Below, one piece after another: positions 28,670 through 36,205 of a DNA stretch of 64,000 nt. The notes below the pieces were generated by a model that ran no database searches, was not told the DNA's origin, and saw nothing but the letters and a program-made list of their open reading frames with translations. Made by a program: the position numbers and the translations under genes. How positions within the stretch are numbered: position 1 is the stretch's first letter; the number at the start of each line of letters is the position of its first letter. Source of the stretch: Microbacterium azadirachtae (GTDB taxonomy: Bacteria; Actinomycetota; Actinomycetes; Actinomycetales; Microbacteriaceae); NCBI RefSeq assembly GCF_000956545.1, contig NZ_JYIT01000086.1, forward strand, positions 186,001 through 250,000, given 5' to 3'.

Positions 28670-29284
28670 TCAGAAGCATCCCTGCGAACCGTCCGTCAGC
28701 TCCAGCGTCATGCCCGTGAGCGTGAACACCGAGGCCTGAGTGCTCCAGGCCGTCTGCTGCAGGTTCTTGATGGAGACCGTGTCGGCGTCCTGGGCGAAGT
28801 CGCCGGCACTGCCCTTGGCGTCGGTATTGACGGTGGAGGCGTCGACGCCGATGCGGATGGCGCCGAACGAGGCATCGCCCTTGAGCCCGGTCATGCCGAT
28901 CTGCAGATCGCTCGCCGATGCGGGGTTTCCGTTCCCGCCCGCCTTGATGAGCACACCGACCTTGCCGAGAGGCGTGTCGGTGATCACCGACTGGCACAGA
29001 TCCGCCAGCGTCGCGCTCTTGATGTTCGCGATCGCGACCGTGTGCTCCTTGCCTTCGGTGTCCTTCGCCACTCCGGCGTACTGCGAGAAACCGGTGCCCT
29101 CCAGCTGCGATGCGCTGATCTGGAACTGGCTCCCCGACACTGTGAACGACACGGGGACGGCACCCTGGGCGACGCCGCCCATGAGGGCCGCGGCCACGAC
29201 TCCTGCGGGAACCGCGACGAGCGCGATGCGGCCGGCGTGCGACGAGCCGAGCTTGCGGACCCGGTCGGACTTCGGGAACTTCAT
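28670..29284 (-). CDS. DUF6230 family exported protein
   Basis: 204 residues. A basic N-terminus and hydrophobic segment (19-42) act as signal or membrane anchor; the remainder is a beta-rich domain with two cysteines (97 and 203). Motifs FTVSGSQFQISASQLEG, GLKGDASFGAIRIGVDAS and ADTVSIKNLQ are typical of this family. Some database entries call such proteins cholesterol esterase, but no GXSXG nucleophile motif exists here, so I reject that. A strong AGGAGGAGG site precedes the ATG. First gene of a three-gene operon under a promoter overlapped by a TetR-type palindrome. Confidence 0.85.
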   Translation of the reverse strand: MKFPKSDRVRKLGSSHAGRIALVAVPAGVVAAALMGGVAQGAVPVSFTVSGSQFQISASQLEGTGFSQYAGVAKDTEGKEHTVAIANIKSATLADLCQSVITDTPLGKVGVLIKAGGNGNPASASDLQIGMTGLKGDASFGAIRIGVDASTVNTDAKGSAGDFAQDADTVSIKNLQQTAWSTQASVFTLTGMTLELTDGSQGCF

Positions 29285-29332
29285 CGATCCTCCTCCTGTG
29301 CGCCGACAGCCGTGGCGGCGCTCACCACGTCG

Positions 29333-29360
29333 AGTATATTGCTCATTGACTCAGAGTCAA
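29333..29360 (-). promoter_or_regulatory. Sigma-70-type promoter of the DUF6230 operon
   Basis: On the minus strand, -35 TTGACT (29360-29355), 16-base spacer, -10 TATACT (29338-29333). It is the best consensus promoter in the window. The -35 lies inside the 17-base palindrome, so a bound repressor would block it. Confidence 0.75.
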
Positions 29361-29361
29361 T
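29345..29361. promoter_or_regulatory. Palindromic operator, probable TetR site
   Basis: ATTGACTC-A-GAGTCAAT, a perfect 17-base palindrome with a single central base, placed between the divergent TetR gene and DUF6230 operon. Size and symmetry suit a TetR-family dimer. Confidence 0.75.
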
Positions 29362-29390
29362 ACGCGGTGCGAGACCCCGCGCCGCGCCGC

Positions 29391-29396
29391 TAGGCT
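29391..29396 (+). promoter_or_regulatory. -10 hexamer, leaderless start of tetR-type gene
   Basis: TAGGCT ends six bases before the ATG at 29403. The palindrome lies 30 bases upstream, near the -35 region, allowing autoregulation. Confidence 0.5.
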
Positions 29397-29402
29397 CAGA
29401 GC

Positions 29403-30005
29403 ATGCCTGAGGAGCGACGTGCCCGCCTGACTCCGGACGAGCGTCGCGCCCAGCTGATCGCGACCGGAGTCAACTTCCTCGCGGACCATCCCCTCGATGA
29501 GCTCACCATGGACGTGCTCGCGCAGCGCGCCGGGGTCTCCCGACCGCTGCTCTTCCACTACTTCGACACGCGGCAGGGCATGCACCTCGCGGTGGTCACG
29601 ATGGCGCGCGACAGCCTGCTGCGGGCATCCGAGCCGCGGGACGACCTCGAGCCGCGGGACCGGATCCGCGACACGCTGCTGCGCATCACGGAGTTCGTGC
29701 GCCAGCACCAGAGCACCTTCCACTCCCTCGTGCGGGGCATCGCGAGCGGTGATCCGGCGGTCCGCCGCGTCGTGGACGAATCCCGGGATCTCAACGCCCA
29801 GCGTCTGATCGATGCCTTCACGGAGCTCGGCACGCCGGACACGCCGGCGCTGCGTGTCGCGATGCGATCCTGGGTCGCGTTCACGGAGGAGACGCTGCTC
29901 AGCCTCGTGATCGACCGCGACGAGGATCCGGAGCAGGTCGTGCGGTTCCTCGAGGGGACGCTCGACGGCGTCGTGGCCGCCACAGGGGCGCTGCAGCTCG
30001 GCTGA
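29403..30005 (+). CDS. TetR/AcrR family transcriptional regulator
   Basis: 200 residues. The N-terminal DNA-binding domain is typical (helix-turn-helix about 34-53, with LTMDVLAQRAGVSRPLLFHYF); the C-terminal helical part is a ligand and dimer domain with no clear signature. It probably represses the divergent DUF6230 operon through the palindrome at 29345-29361, and perhaps itself. The ligand is unknown; by analogy with the operon, an envelope lipid or membrane stress signal is possible. Convergent with the RluA-type gene, 20 bases apart. Confidence 0.88.
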   Translation: MPEERRARLTPDERRAQLIATGVNFLADHPLDELTMDVLAQRAGVSRPLLFHYFDTRQGMHLAVVTMARDSLLRASEPRDDLEPRDRIRDTLLRITEFVRQHQSTFHSLVRGIASGDPAVRRVVDESRDLNAQRLIDAFTELGTPDTPALRVAMRSWVAFTEETLLSLVIDRDEDPEQVVRFLEGTLDGVVAATGALQLG

Positions 30006-30025
30006 CCGCCCGGCCGATCTCGACC

Positions 30026-30949
30026 TCAGGCCTCCCCGCGGAGCACGTCCAGCGCGTGCTGCAAGTCGGCGGGGTACGGCGACTCGGTCTGCACCCACTC
30101 GCCGGTGACCGGATGCGCGAAGCCCAGCCGATGCGCGTGCAGCCACTGCCGCGTGAGTCCCAGGCGCGCCGAAAGGGTCGGGTCGGCGCCGTAGAGGGGG
30201 TCGCCGACGCAGGGATGGCGATGAGCGGCCATGTGCACGCGGATCTGGTGGGTGCGGCCGGTCTCCAGATGGATCTCCAGCAGCGACGCGCCGGGGAACG
30301 CCTCGAGCGTCTCGTAGTGCGTGACCGACGGCTTGCCATCGGGGATCACCGCGAACTTCCACGAGTGGTTCGGGTGCCGCCCGATCGGGGCGTCGATCGT
30401 CCCCGCCAGGGGGTCCGGATGACCCTGCACGACGGCGTGATAGATCTTCTCGACCGTGCGCTCCTTGAACGCGCGCTTGAGCGCGGAGTAGGCGGCCTCG
30501 GTCTTGGCGACGACCATGAGTCCGCTCGTTCCGACGTCGAGCCGGTGCACGACGCCCTGCCGCTCCGGGGCGCCGCTCGTCGCGATCCGGAAGCCGGCTG
30601 CGGCGAGGGCCCCGACGACGGTCGGCCCTTCCCAGCCGAGCGAAGGATGTGCTGCGACGCCGGTGGGCTTGTCGACCACGACGATGTCGTCATCGTCGTA
30701 GACGATTCCGAGCTCGGGCACGGCGATCGGCTCGATGCGGGGCTCCTGCTTGGGAGCCCACTCCACCTCCAGCCATCCGCCCGCGCGCAGCTTGTCGGAC
30801 TTGCCGAGGGTGACACCGTCGAGCGCCACTCCCCCGGCCTCGGCGACGTCGGCGGCGAAGGTCCGCGAGAAGCCGAGCATCTTGGCCAGCGCGGCGTCGA
30901 CGCGGACGCCGTCCAGTCCGTCGGGGACGGGAAGCGCTCGGGACTCCAC
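30026..30949 (-). CDS. RluA family pseudouridine synthase
   Basis: 307 residues. An S4-like RNA-binding domain (about 12-65) precedes the catalytic domain, where HRLDVGTSGL (135-144) supplies the catalytic Asp138; GRTHQIRVHMAA and DPLYG complete the family motifs. It converts specific uridines, most likely in 23S rRNA (RluD type), to pseudouridine. The GTG start is two bases behind the lspA stop, so the pair is co-transcribed, as in Mycobacterium (Rv1539-Rv1540). Confidence 0.93.
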   Translation of the reverse strand: MESRALPVPDGLDGVRVDAALAKMLGFSRTFAADVAEAGGVALDGVTLGKSDKLRAGGWLEVEWAPKQEPRIEPIAVPELGIVYDDDDIVVVDKPTGVAAHPSLGWEGPTVVGALAAAGFRIATSGAPERQGVVHRLDVGTSGLMVVAKTEAAYSALKRAFKERTVEKIYHAVVQGHPDPLAGTIDAPIGRHPNHSWKFAVIPDGKPSVTHYETLEAFPGASLLEIHLETGRTHQIRVHMAAHRHPCVGDPLYGADPTLSARLGLTRQWLHAHRLGFAHPVTGEWVQTESPYPADLQHALDVLRGEA

Positions 30950-30951
30950 GG

Positions 30952-31563
30952 TCAGCTCCCCGCTTCGGTGGGATGCGGGCTCTGGCTCCCGGTCGCGTCG
31001 GGCGCGTCCTCGCTGTCGGCGGGGCTGGCCGCGTCATCGGATGCGGCGTGGTCGCGCTCGCGCGAGCCGTCGAGCCGGAGGCCCGCGATGATCAGCAGCG
31101 CGATCGAGATCATGCCGGTGACGATGAAGATGTCGGCGACGTTGAAGATCGCCGGGAGCATCCACGGCATCGAGATCATGTCGACGACATGGCCGACGGG
31201 GAATCCGGGCTCGCGGAAGACACGGTCGGACAGATTGCCCAGGACGCCGCCGAGAAGCGCGCCGAGCACGACCGACCACAGTCGGGAACGGACCGAGAAC
31301 GCCTTCCACACGATCACGCACGCGACGACCGCGAGCGCGATGGTGAAGATCCAGGTGTAGCCCGCGCCGATGGAGAACGCCGCTCCGGAGTTGCGGATGG
31401 AGTACAGCTGCAGGAACTCTCCGAGGACCGGGACGGCCTTCTGCTCCGGGAGATGCGTGATGGTGAGGTACTTCACAAACTGGTCGGCGGCCAGCACCAC
31501 CACCGCGAGAATCGCGATGATCGTGCCGGCCGCCGAACCAGGAAGCGGTTGACGCCGGGCCAA
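30952..31563 (-). CDS. lspA: Signal peptidase II (prolipoprotein)
   Basis: 203-residue aspartyl membrane protease that cleaves lipoprotein signal peptides, for example that of CtaC. Four hydrophobic helices; the catalytic residues are Asp128 in GHVVDMI and Asp144 in FNVADIF, with NSGAAFS (58-64) and GNLSDR (109-114) also conserved. A hydrophilic tail of ~40 residues (acidic, Ser/Asp-rich) extends beyond the usual end. Translation starts at TTG with AAGGAG in front. Nine bases behind divIVA. Confidence 0.95.
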   Translation of the reverse strand: MARRQPLPGSAAGTIIAILAVVVLAADQFVKYLTITHLPEQKAVPVLGEFLQLYSIRNSGAAFSIGAGYTWIFTIALAVVACVIVWKAFSVRSRLWSVVLGALLGGVLGNLSDRVFREPGFPVGHVVDMISMPWMLPAIFNVADIFIVTGMISIALLIIAGLRLDGSRERDHAASDDAASPADSEDAPDATGSQSPHPTEAGS

Positions 31564-31572
31564 CAGGGCTCC

Positions 31573-32145
31573 TTACTGCGCGGAGGCGTCCCCGCCGGGG
31601 CCGCCCTTCTCGTCGAGGTCGCGGAGCTGACCCTCGATGTAGCTGCGCAGCTGCGTGCGGTACGAGCGCTCGAAGTCGTGCAGCTCGGCGATCTTGCTCT
31701 CGAGAACGCTGCGCTCGCGCTCCAGGCGGGCAGCCTCCTCGCGCGACTTCTGCTCGGCGTCGGAGAGGATCTTCGAGGCCTGGGCCTTGGCGTCGGCGAT
31801 GAGCTGGTCGCGCTGCGACTTGCCCTCCGCGACGTGCTCGTCGTGCAGGCGCTGCGCGAGCTCGATGATGCCGGCGGTCGCCGCGGCGGGTGCCCCGCCT
31901 TCGGCGGCGGGAGCGGGGGCGGCGACGGGGGCCTGAGCGGCCGGGACCTCGGCGACCGGAGCAGCCTTCTCCCCCGACTCGTAGGCGGCCAGCTTGGCCT
32001 TCAGCTCGGCGTTCTCGTCGAGGGCCTTACGCCACTCGAGCACGACCTCGTCGAGGAAGTCGTCGACCTCGTCCGGGTCGAAGCCGTCCTTGAAACGGAC
32101 GTGCTGGAACTGCTTGGTGACGACGTCATCCGGGGTCAGTGCCAT
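31573..32145 (-). CDS. divIVA: DivIVA/Wag31 polar growth protein
   Basis: 190 residues. The DivIVA N-terminal lipid-binding domain is seen at 1-40 (MALTPDDVVTKQFQ, GFDPDEVDDFLDEV), followed by an Ala/Pro linker and a long coiled coil to the end. In actinobacteria it marks the poles and directs tip growth and septum placement by binding curved membrane. AGGAG precedes the ATG. It follows yggT by 160 bases, with a possible own promoter, and is a known target of PknA/PknB-type kinases in mycobacteria. Confidence 0.96.
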   Translation of the reverse strand: MALTPDDVVTKQFQHVRFKDGFDPDEVDDFLDEVVLEWRKALDENAELKAKLAAYESGEKAAPVAEVPAAQAPVAAPAPAAEGGAPAAATAGIIELAQRLHDEHVAEGKSQRDQLIADAKAQASKILSDAEQKSREEAARLERERSVLESKIAELHDFERSYRTQLRSYIEGQLRDLDEKGGPGGDASAQ

Positions 32146-32222
32146 TGGTGGCTCCTCTTTCGATGAGTTCTCGGTGGCCGGGTGGACAGCGGCGCCCGCT
32201 GGTCGGCCGGCACCTTCAGAAA

Positions 32223-32228
32223 AGCATA
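32223..32228 (-). promoter_or_regulatory. Possible -10 of divIVA
   Basis: TATGCT on the minus strand, 77 bases before the divIVA ATG, in the only sizable gap of the lower dcw cluster. The -35 match (TTCGCG, 18 bases away) is poor. Confidence 0.35.
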
Positions 32229-32272
32229 GCCGTCCAAAACCGCGGCCGCGAAGGCGCGCGGAGACGCGCGGA

Positions 32273-32303
32273 GCGATATGTCGGAGGTCATGCAATATGT
32301 CGG
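32273..32303. repeat. Direct repeat pair upstream of divIVA
   Basis: GCGATATGTCGG (32273-32284) and GCAATATGTCGG (32292-32303), 11 of 12 identical, 19 bases apart, AT-rich against a GC-rich background and just beyond the yggT stop. Possibly a regulator site for divIVA. Confidence 0.4.
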
Positions 32304-32305
32304 GG

Positions 32306-32611
32306 TCAGATGAACGATCGAGTGATCGAGATCAGGATCAGCACGACGATCATCGTGAGGGTGAGTCCCATGTCGAGCGCGACGGGTCCGATCCTCAGCG
32401 GAGGAATGAGGCGTCGGAACATGCGGATCGGCGGGTCGGTGATCGTGTAGACGATCTCGGCCGCGATCAACCCGGCGCCGCGCGGACGCCAGGAACGATT
32501 GAACACGGGGATCCACTCCAGGATCACGCGCACGAAGAGCGTGAGCAGGTAGAGCAGCAGCAGGATGTTGAGGATCGCTGCGATCACAGAGATCGCGGGC
32601 GCCACCACCAC
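32306..32611 (-). CDS. yggT: YggT family membrane protein
   Basis: 101 residues with two hydrophobic segments (about 5-30 and 78-98) around a conserved cytoplasmic loop RPRGAGLIAAEIVYTITDPPI. YggT proteins accompany sepF and divIVA in Gram-positive dcw clusters and are thought to help division or osmotic resistance; no reaction is known. GTG start three bases behind the sepF stop. Confidence 0.9.
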   Translation of the reverse strand: MVVAPAISVIAAILNILLLLYLLTLFVRVILEWIPVFNRSWRPRGAGLIAAEIVYTITDPPIRMFRRLIPPLRIGPVALDMGLTLTMIVVLILISITRSFI

Positions 32612-32614
32612 CTG

Positions 32615-33103
32615 TCAGGAGTGCGCGAGCGCGGGCTCGTCGCTCCCGGCGATCCCACCCTGCCCCGACACCGCGATGCTCTCGGGCGACAGCAGGAAGA
32701 CCTTGCTGGTGACCCGCTCGATCCGGCCGTAGAGGCCGAGGGAGAGGCCGCTCGCGAAGTCGATCAGACGACGGGCATCGGCGTCGCTCATCTGCGACAG
32801 GTTGATGATCACGGGGATGCCGTCACGGAAGCTCTCCGCGATGACCTGCGCGTCGCGGTACTGCTTGGGGTGCACCGTGAGGATCTCGTTCACCGTGCCC
32901 GCCGAGGGCTGACGGATCGCAGCCGGACGACGCAGCGGCGTGACCGGTGCGGCCTTGACCTCTTCGCGCTCACGACGGATCTCCTCACGACGAACGGGCT
33001 CGTGCTCCTGACGCGTGCCGTGCGCGACGGGAGCGTCCTCGTAGACCTCTTCCTCATCGGCGAGGCCGAGGTACACCATGGTCTTCTTCAGCGGGTTCCC
33101 CAT
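32615..33103 (-). CDS. sepF: Cell division protein SepF
   Basis: 162 residues. An amphipathic N-terminal membrane helix (MGNPLKKTMVYLGL), an acidic/Arg-rich linker, and the C-terminal SepF domain from about residue 68 (ILTVHPKQYRDAQ, VIINLSQMSDADARRLIDFASG). In actinobacteria SepF links FtsZ filaments to the membrane, replacing FtsA, which is absent here. Between yggS (40 bases) and yggT (3 bases). Confidence 0.96.
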   Translation of the reverse strand: MGNPLKKTMVYLGLADEEEVYEDAPVAHGTRQEHEPVRREEIRREREEVKAAPVTPLRRPAAIRQPSAGTVNEILTVHPKQYRDAQVIAESFRDGIPVIINLSQMSDADARRLIDFASGLSLGLYGRIERVTSKVFLLSPESIAVSGQGGIAGSDEPALAHS

Positions 33104-33143
33104 CGTGTCCTCCGAACGTGTGCGGGGTGGTTCTGATTCGAGG

Positions 33144-33860
33144 CTAACCCTGGGCAGGGCGCGGCCCCGTGATTGCGGAGCCGATGCGAAGGTGTGTCGC
33201 GCCGGCCGCGATCGCCTCGGCGAAATCCCCGGTCATCCCGGCAGAGATCCAGTCGGCCTCCGGCGCGACCGCGCGCAGCCGCGCGGCGTAGTCGTGGACG
33301 CGCGCGAACGCGGAGGCCGGATCCTCGTCGAGCGGCGCGACGGCCATCACCCCGCGCAGCCGCAGGGTGGGCAGCCCGAGCACGTGCTCGGCGAGCTGCT
33401 CGAGCTCGGCCGGGGCGACCCCGCCGCGGCCGGGGTCATCGGTGAGGTTGATCTGCAGCAGCACATCGAGCGATGCTCCCCCGTCGGCGACGCGGTCGAG
33501 GGCGTCGGCGATCCGCGGCCGGTCGACCGAGTGCACCGCGTGGGCCGCCCGGCGGATCTGCCCGGCCTTGTTCGTCTGCGCCTGCCCGATGAAGTGCCAG
33601 CGCAGGTCGTCGAAACCCGATCTCTCAGACTCCTCCCGCAGGGCGTCGGACTTCGCTGAGAGCTCCTGCTGGCGGTTCTCGCCGAACTCGCGGACGCCCA
33701 GGGCGTAGAGCTCGCGGACCAGGGAGACGGGGTGGAACTTCGTCACCACGATCCGGGTGATGTCCTCCGGATCGCGCCCCGCGCGCCGTGCGGCGTCCGC
33801 GATCGCTGCATCGATCGCGGACAGCCGCTCGGCGACGCTCAGCTCACGCTGATCGTTCAC
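33144..33860 (-). CDS. yggS: YggS family PLP-binding protein
   Basis: 238-residue alanine racemase-fold protein binding PLP through Lys41 (VTKFHPVSL). Members buffer vitamin B6 and balance amino/keto acid pools; they show no racemase activity. Motifs HFIGQAQTNK and GMTGDFAEAIAAGATHLRIG are present. The GTG start lies at the edge of a short repeated element that fills the gap from ftsZ, so upstream control depends on the ftsZ transcript. The ftsZ-yggS-sepF order is the usual one. Confidence 0.93.
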   Translation of the reverse strand: MNDQRELSVAERLSAIDAAIADAARRAGRDPEDITRIVVTKFHPVSLVRELYALGVREFGENRQQELSAKSDALREESERSGFDDLRWHFIGQAQTNKAGQIRRAAHAVHSVDRPRIADALDRVADGGASLDVLLQINLTDDPGRGGVAPAELEQLAEHVLGLPTLRLRGVMAVAPLDEDPASAFARVHDYAARLRAVAPEADWISAGMTGDFAEAIAAGATHLRIGSAITGPRPAQG

Positions 33861-33879
33861 CCTGAGCCTGTCGAAGGGT
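33859..33879. repeat. Short REP-like element between ftsZ and yggS
   Basis: ACCCTGAGCCTGTCGAAGGG plus T, with ACCCT/AGGGT ends, exactly fills the space from ftsZ stop to yggS start. I recall near-identical sequences as dispersed repeats in many high-GC genomes. Only one copy was noticed in this window. Confidence 0.5.
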
Positions 33880-35039
33880 CACTTGAGGAACTCGGGGATG
33901 TCGAGGTCGCTCTCGTCGAAGGCCGGCTCGATGCTGGTGTGCACCGGCGGGATCGACGGCACGCTCACGGGCGCCGTCTCGCGGGGCGACTCCTCGACGG
34001 CCGACTCCTCGGCGTCCTCGGCCGCAGGCTTCTCGGCCACGGCGGGAGCCGACGTGCGCGAGAAGATCTGCGGGTCGAGGCGCAGCGTGGGCTCTCCGCT
34101 GTCGAACCCTGCCGCGATCACCGTGACGCGCACCTCGTCGCCGAGGGTGTCGTCGATGACCGTTCCGAAGATGATGTTCGCCTCGGGGTGCGCGGCCTCC
34201 TTGACGAGGTCCGCCGCGTCGTGGATCTCGAAGATGCCGAGGTTCGATCCGCCCTGGATCGACAGCAGCACGCCGTGGGCGCCCTCGATCGACGCCTCCA
34301 GCAGCGGCGACTCCACCGCGAGCTCGGCGGCCTTGATCGCACGATCGGCGCCGCGCGCCGATCCGATGCCCATGAGCGCGGATCCGGCGCCCTGCATGAC
34401 GGACTTGACGTCGTTGAAGTCGAGGTTGATCAGACCGGGCGTGGTGATCAGGTCGGTGATGCCCTGCACGCCGGCGAGGAGCACCTGGTCGGCCGTGGCG
34501 AACGCCTCGATCATCGAGATGCCGCGGTCGCTGATCTCGAGCAGGCGGTCGTTGGGCACGACGATGAGGGTGTCGACCTCTTCCTTCAGCTTCGCGACGC
34601 CCGCGTCGGCCTGACTCTGCCGGCGGCGGCCCTCGAAGGAGAACGGCTTGGTCACGACGCCGATGGTCAGGGCGCCGATCGACTTGGCGATGCGCGCGAC
34701 GATCGGCGCACCTCCGGTTCCGGTACCGCCGCCCTCGCCCGCAGTCACGAAGACCATGTCGGCGCCGGTCAGGGCCTGCTCGATCTCCTCCGCGTGGTCT
34801 TCCGCGGCGCGGCGGCCGACTTCGGGATCCGCTCCGGCGCCGAGGCCGCGGGTGAGGTCGCGCCCGACGTCGAGCTTGACGTCGGCGTCGCTCATGAGCA
34901 GCGCCTGCGCATCGGTGTTGATGGCGATGAACTCGACGCCTCGCAGGCCGAGCTCGATCATGCGGTTGACAGCATTGACGCCACCACCGCCGACACCGAC
35001 GACCTTGATCACGGCGAGGTAGTTCTGGTTCTGGCTCAT
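33879..35039 (-). CDS. ftsZ: Cell division protein FtsZ
   Basis: 386-residue tubulin-like GTPase forming the Z ring. The GTP-binding signature GGGTGTG is at 103-109, with NTDAQAL (41-47) and the synergy loop region NLDFNDVKSVM. The C-terminal tail is variable and acidic, ending in DLDIPEFLK, the peptide that binds SepF or other anchors. GGAGG precedes the ATG. A 168-base gap with an AT-rich inverted repeat separates it from ftsQ, so it probably has its own promoter. Confidence 0.98.
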   Translation of the reverse strand: MSQNQNYLAVIKVVGVGGGGVNAVNRMIELGLRGVEFIAINTDAQALLMSDADVKLDVGRDLTRGLGAGADPEVGRRAAEDHAEEIEQALTGADMVFVTAGEGGGTGTGGAPIVARIAKSIGALTIGVVTKPFSFEGRRRQSQADAGVAKLKEEVDTLIVVPNDRLLEISDRGISMIEAFATADQVLLAGVQGITDLITTPGLINLDFNDVKSVMQGAGSALMGIGSARGADRAIKAAELAVESPLLEASIEGAHGVLLSIQGGSNLGIFEIHDAADLVKEAAHPEANIIFGTVIDDTLGDEVRVTVIAAGFDSGEPTLRLDPQIFSRTSAPAVAEKPAAEDAEESAVEESPRETAPVSVPSIPPVHTSIEPAFDESDLDIPEFLK

Positions 35040-35077
35040 CCCGTCCTCCGATGTATTTCGAGCCTCGAGCCGAGGGC

Positions 35078-35106
35078 AACCTTAAACCTCAAGCAGAAGG
35101 TTAAAG
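35078..35106. promoter_or_regulatory. AT-rich inverted repeat upstream of ftsZ
   Basis: An imperfect inverted repeat with AACCTT (35078-35083) and AAGGTT (35097-35102) arms, inside a locally AT-rich stretch 39-67 bases before the ftsZ start. It may be an operator or overlap an ftsZ promoter; no clear -35/-10 pair was found. Confidence 0.4.
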
Positions 35107-35207
35107 TATTTCCCGGTATTGCTTTCTCTGGATCGAAGGTAAGCGGCGCAGGGGGCGCAGAGCCCAAGCGACACGCGACTGCGCGCGATCGTTTCGGATA
35201 TTCGTGG

Positions 35208-36203
35208 TCAGCCGACGACGCCGACGCCGGGCGAGGACACGTCGTAGGACGTCGCGGCGGGATTCGCCTTCATCAGCGCCTGGAGGGCGAGGGTCTTCTC
35301 GGCCGACTGGTCGGCACTCCCCCACACGATCTTCGCGCCGCCGGCGAGCTGCAGCACGATGTCGTCGGGCGTCGAGGCGGTCGCCGTGTCGACCTGCGCG
35401 CGCAGTTCGGCCGGGAGCGAGCGCAGGGCGGTGCCGACCGCCGCGAAAGCGGGGGTGCCGGTGCCGTCCGGAGTCTCGATGAGGGCGTAGCCGGCGGGGC
35501 GCTGCTCTGCGGTCGACAGCACGACGCCGGCGACGTCGACGACCGTGAACCGGCCGTCCTTCTGCGCGACCGCGCCGACCGGCGTGCGCTCCACGATGCG
35601 CACGACGAGGTCGTGCGGAGGATGCGCCTCCAGGCGGTAGGTCTCGATCAAAGGGAACCGGACAAGGGCGGCCTTGACCGCGCTCGGGTCCACGAGGGCG
35701 AGCGGCCGGCCGAGCTGATCCGCGAGGGCCTTCTGCACGTCGCCCGGCTTGAGGGCGCCGGTGCCCTCCACGGTGATCGTCCGCACGGCGAAGAGTGGGC
35801 TGTAGGCGGCGCCGACGCTGCCGCCGACGACGAGCAGCGCGAGCGCGGCGCCGACGATCCATCCGATCCGGCGCCGGCGGGAACGCTGCGTGAAGCGACG
35901 GATCTCGCTGCGCAGCGCACGACGACGCGCACGCGACGCCTGCCAGAGGTCCCGCGCCGTCAGTGGAGTGCCGCCTCCGGCCCCGGCCGCGTCGTCCTCC
36001 ACGGACGGATCCCCCGTACGGCGGCCGAGCGGGATCGGCCCGGCGCCGCCGTCGTCCGCGCCGGAGGACACGGCCGCCTCCGGTGCGATGCCGCCCTCGG
36101 AAGCACCCACGCCACGACGTCCGACGCGCTCCTGCTCCGCCTCGTGGACGTCGTCGGTCTCGACGGGCGGCGCGGAGGCGGGGATCGCGGACGGCCGGCG
36201 CAC
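35208..36203 (-). CDS. ftsQ: Cell division protein FtsQ
   Basis: 331 residues. A long disordered cytoplasmic part (1-112), one membrane helix (113-134), then a POTRA domain (about 137-205: LFAVRTITVEGTGALKPGDV) and the FtsQ beta domain. FtsQ recruits FtsL and other divisome proteins at the septum. The GTG start is taken with GAGGG close ahead; two bases separate it from the murC stop. The cytoplasmic part is longer than in E. coli FtsQ but normal for actinobacteria. Confidence 0.92.
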   Translation of the reverse strand: MRRPSAIPASAPPVETDDVHEAEQERVGRRGVGASEGGIAPEAAVSSGADDGGAGPIPLGRRTGDPSVEDDAAGAGGGTPLTARDLWQASRARRRALRSEIRRFTQRSRRRRIGWIVGAALALLVVGGSVGAAYSPLFAVRTITVEGTGALKPGDVQKALADQLGRPLALVDPSAVKAALVRFPLIETYRLEAHPPHDLVVRIVERTPVGAVAQKDGRFTVVDVAGVVLSTAEQRPAGYALIETPDGTGTPAFAAVGTALRSLPAELRAQVDTATASTPDDIVLQLAGGAKIVWGSADQSAEKTLALQALMKANPAATSYDVSSPGVGVVG

Positions 36204-36205
36204 GA

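Noticed and set aside
28670..29284. Cholesterol esterase label sometimes given to DUF6230 proteins
   Set aside because: No GXSXG or other catalytic motif, too short, and the sequence is beta-rich without an alpha/beta hydrolase pattern.
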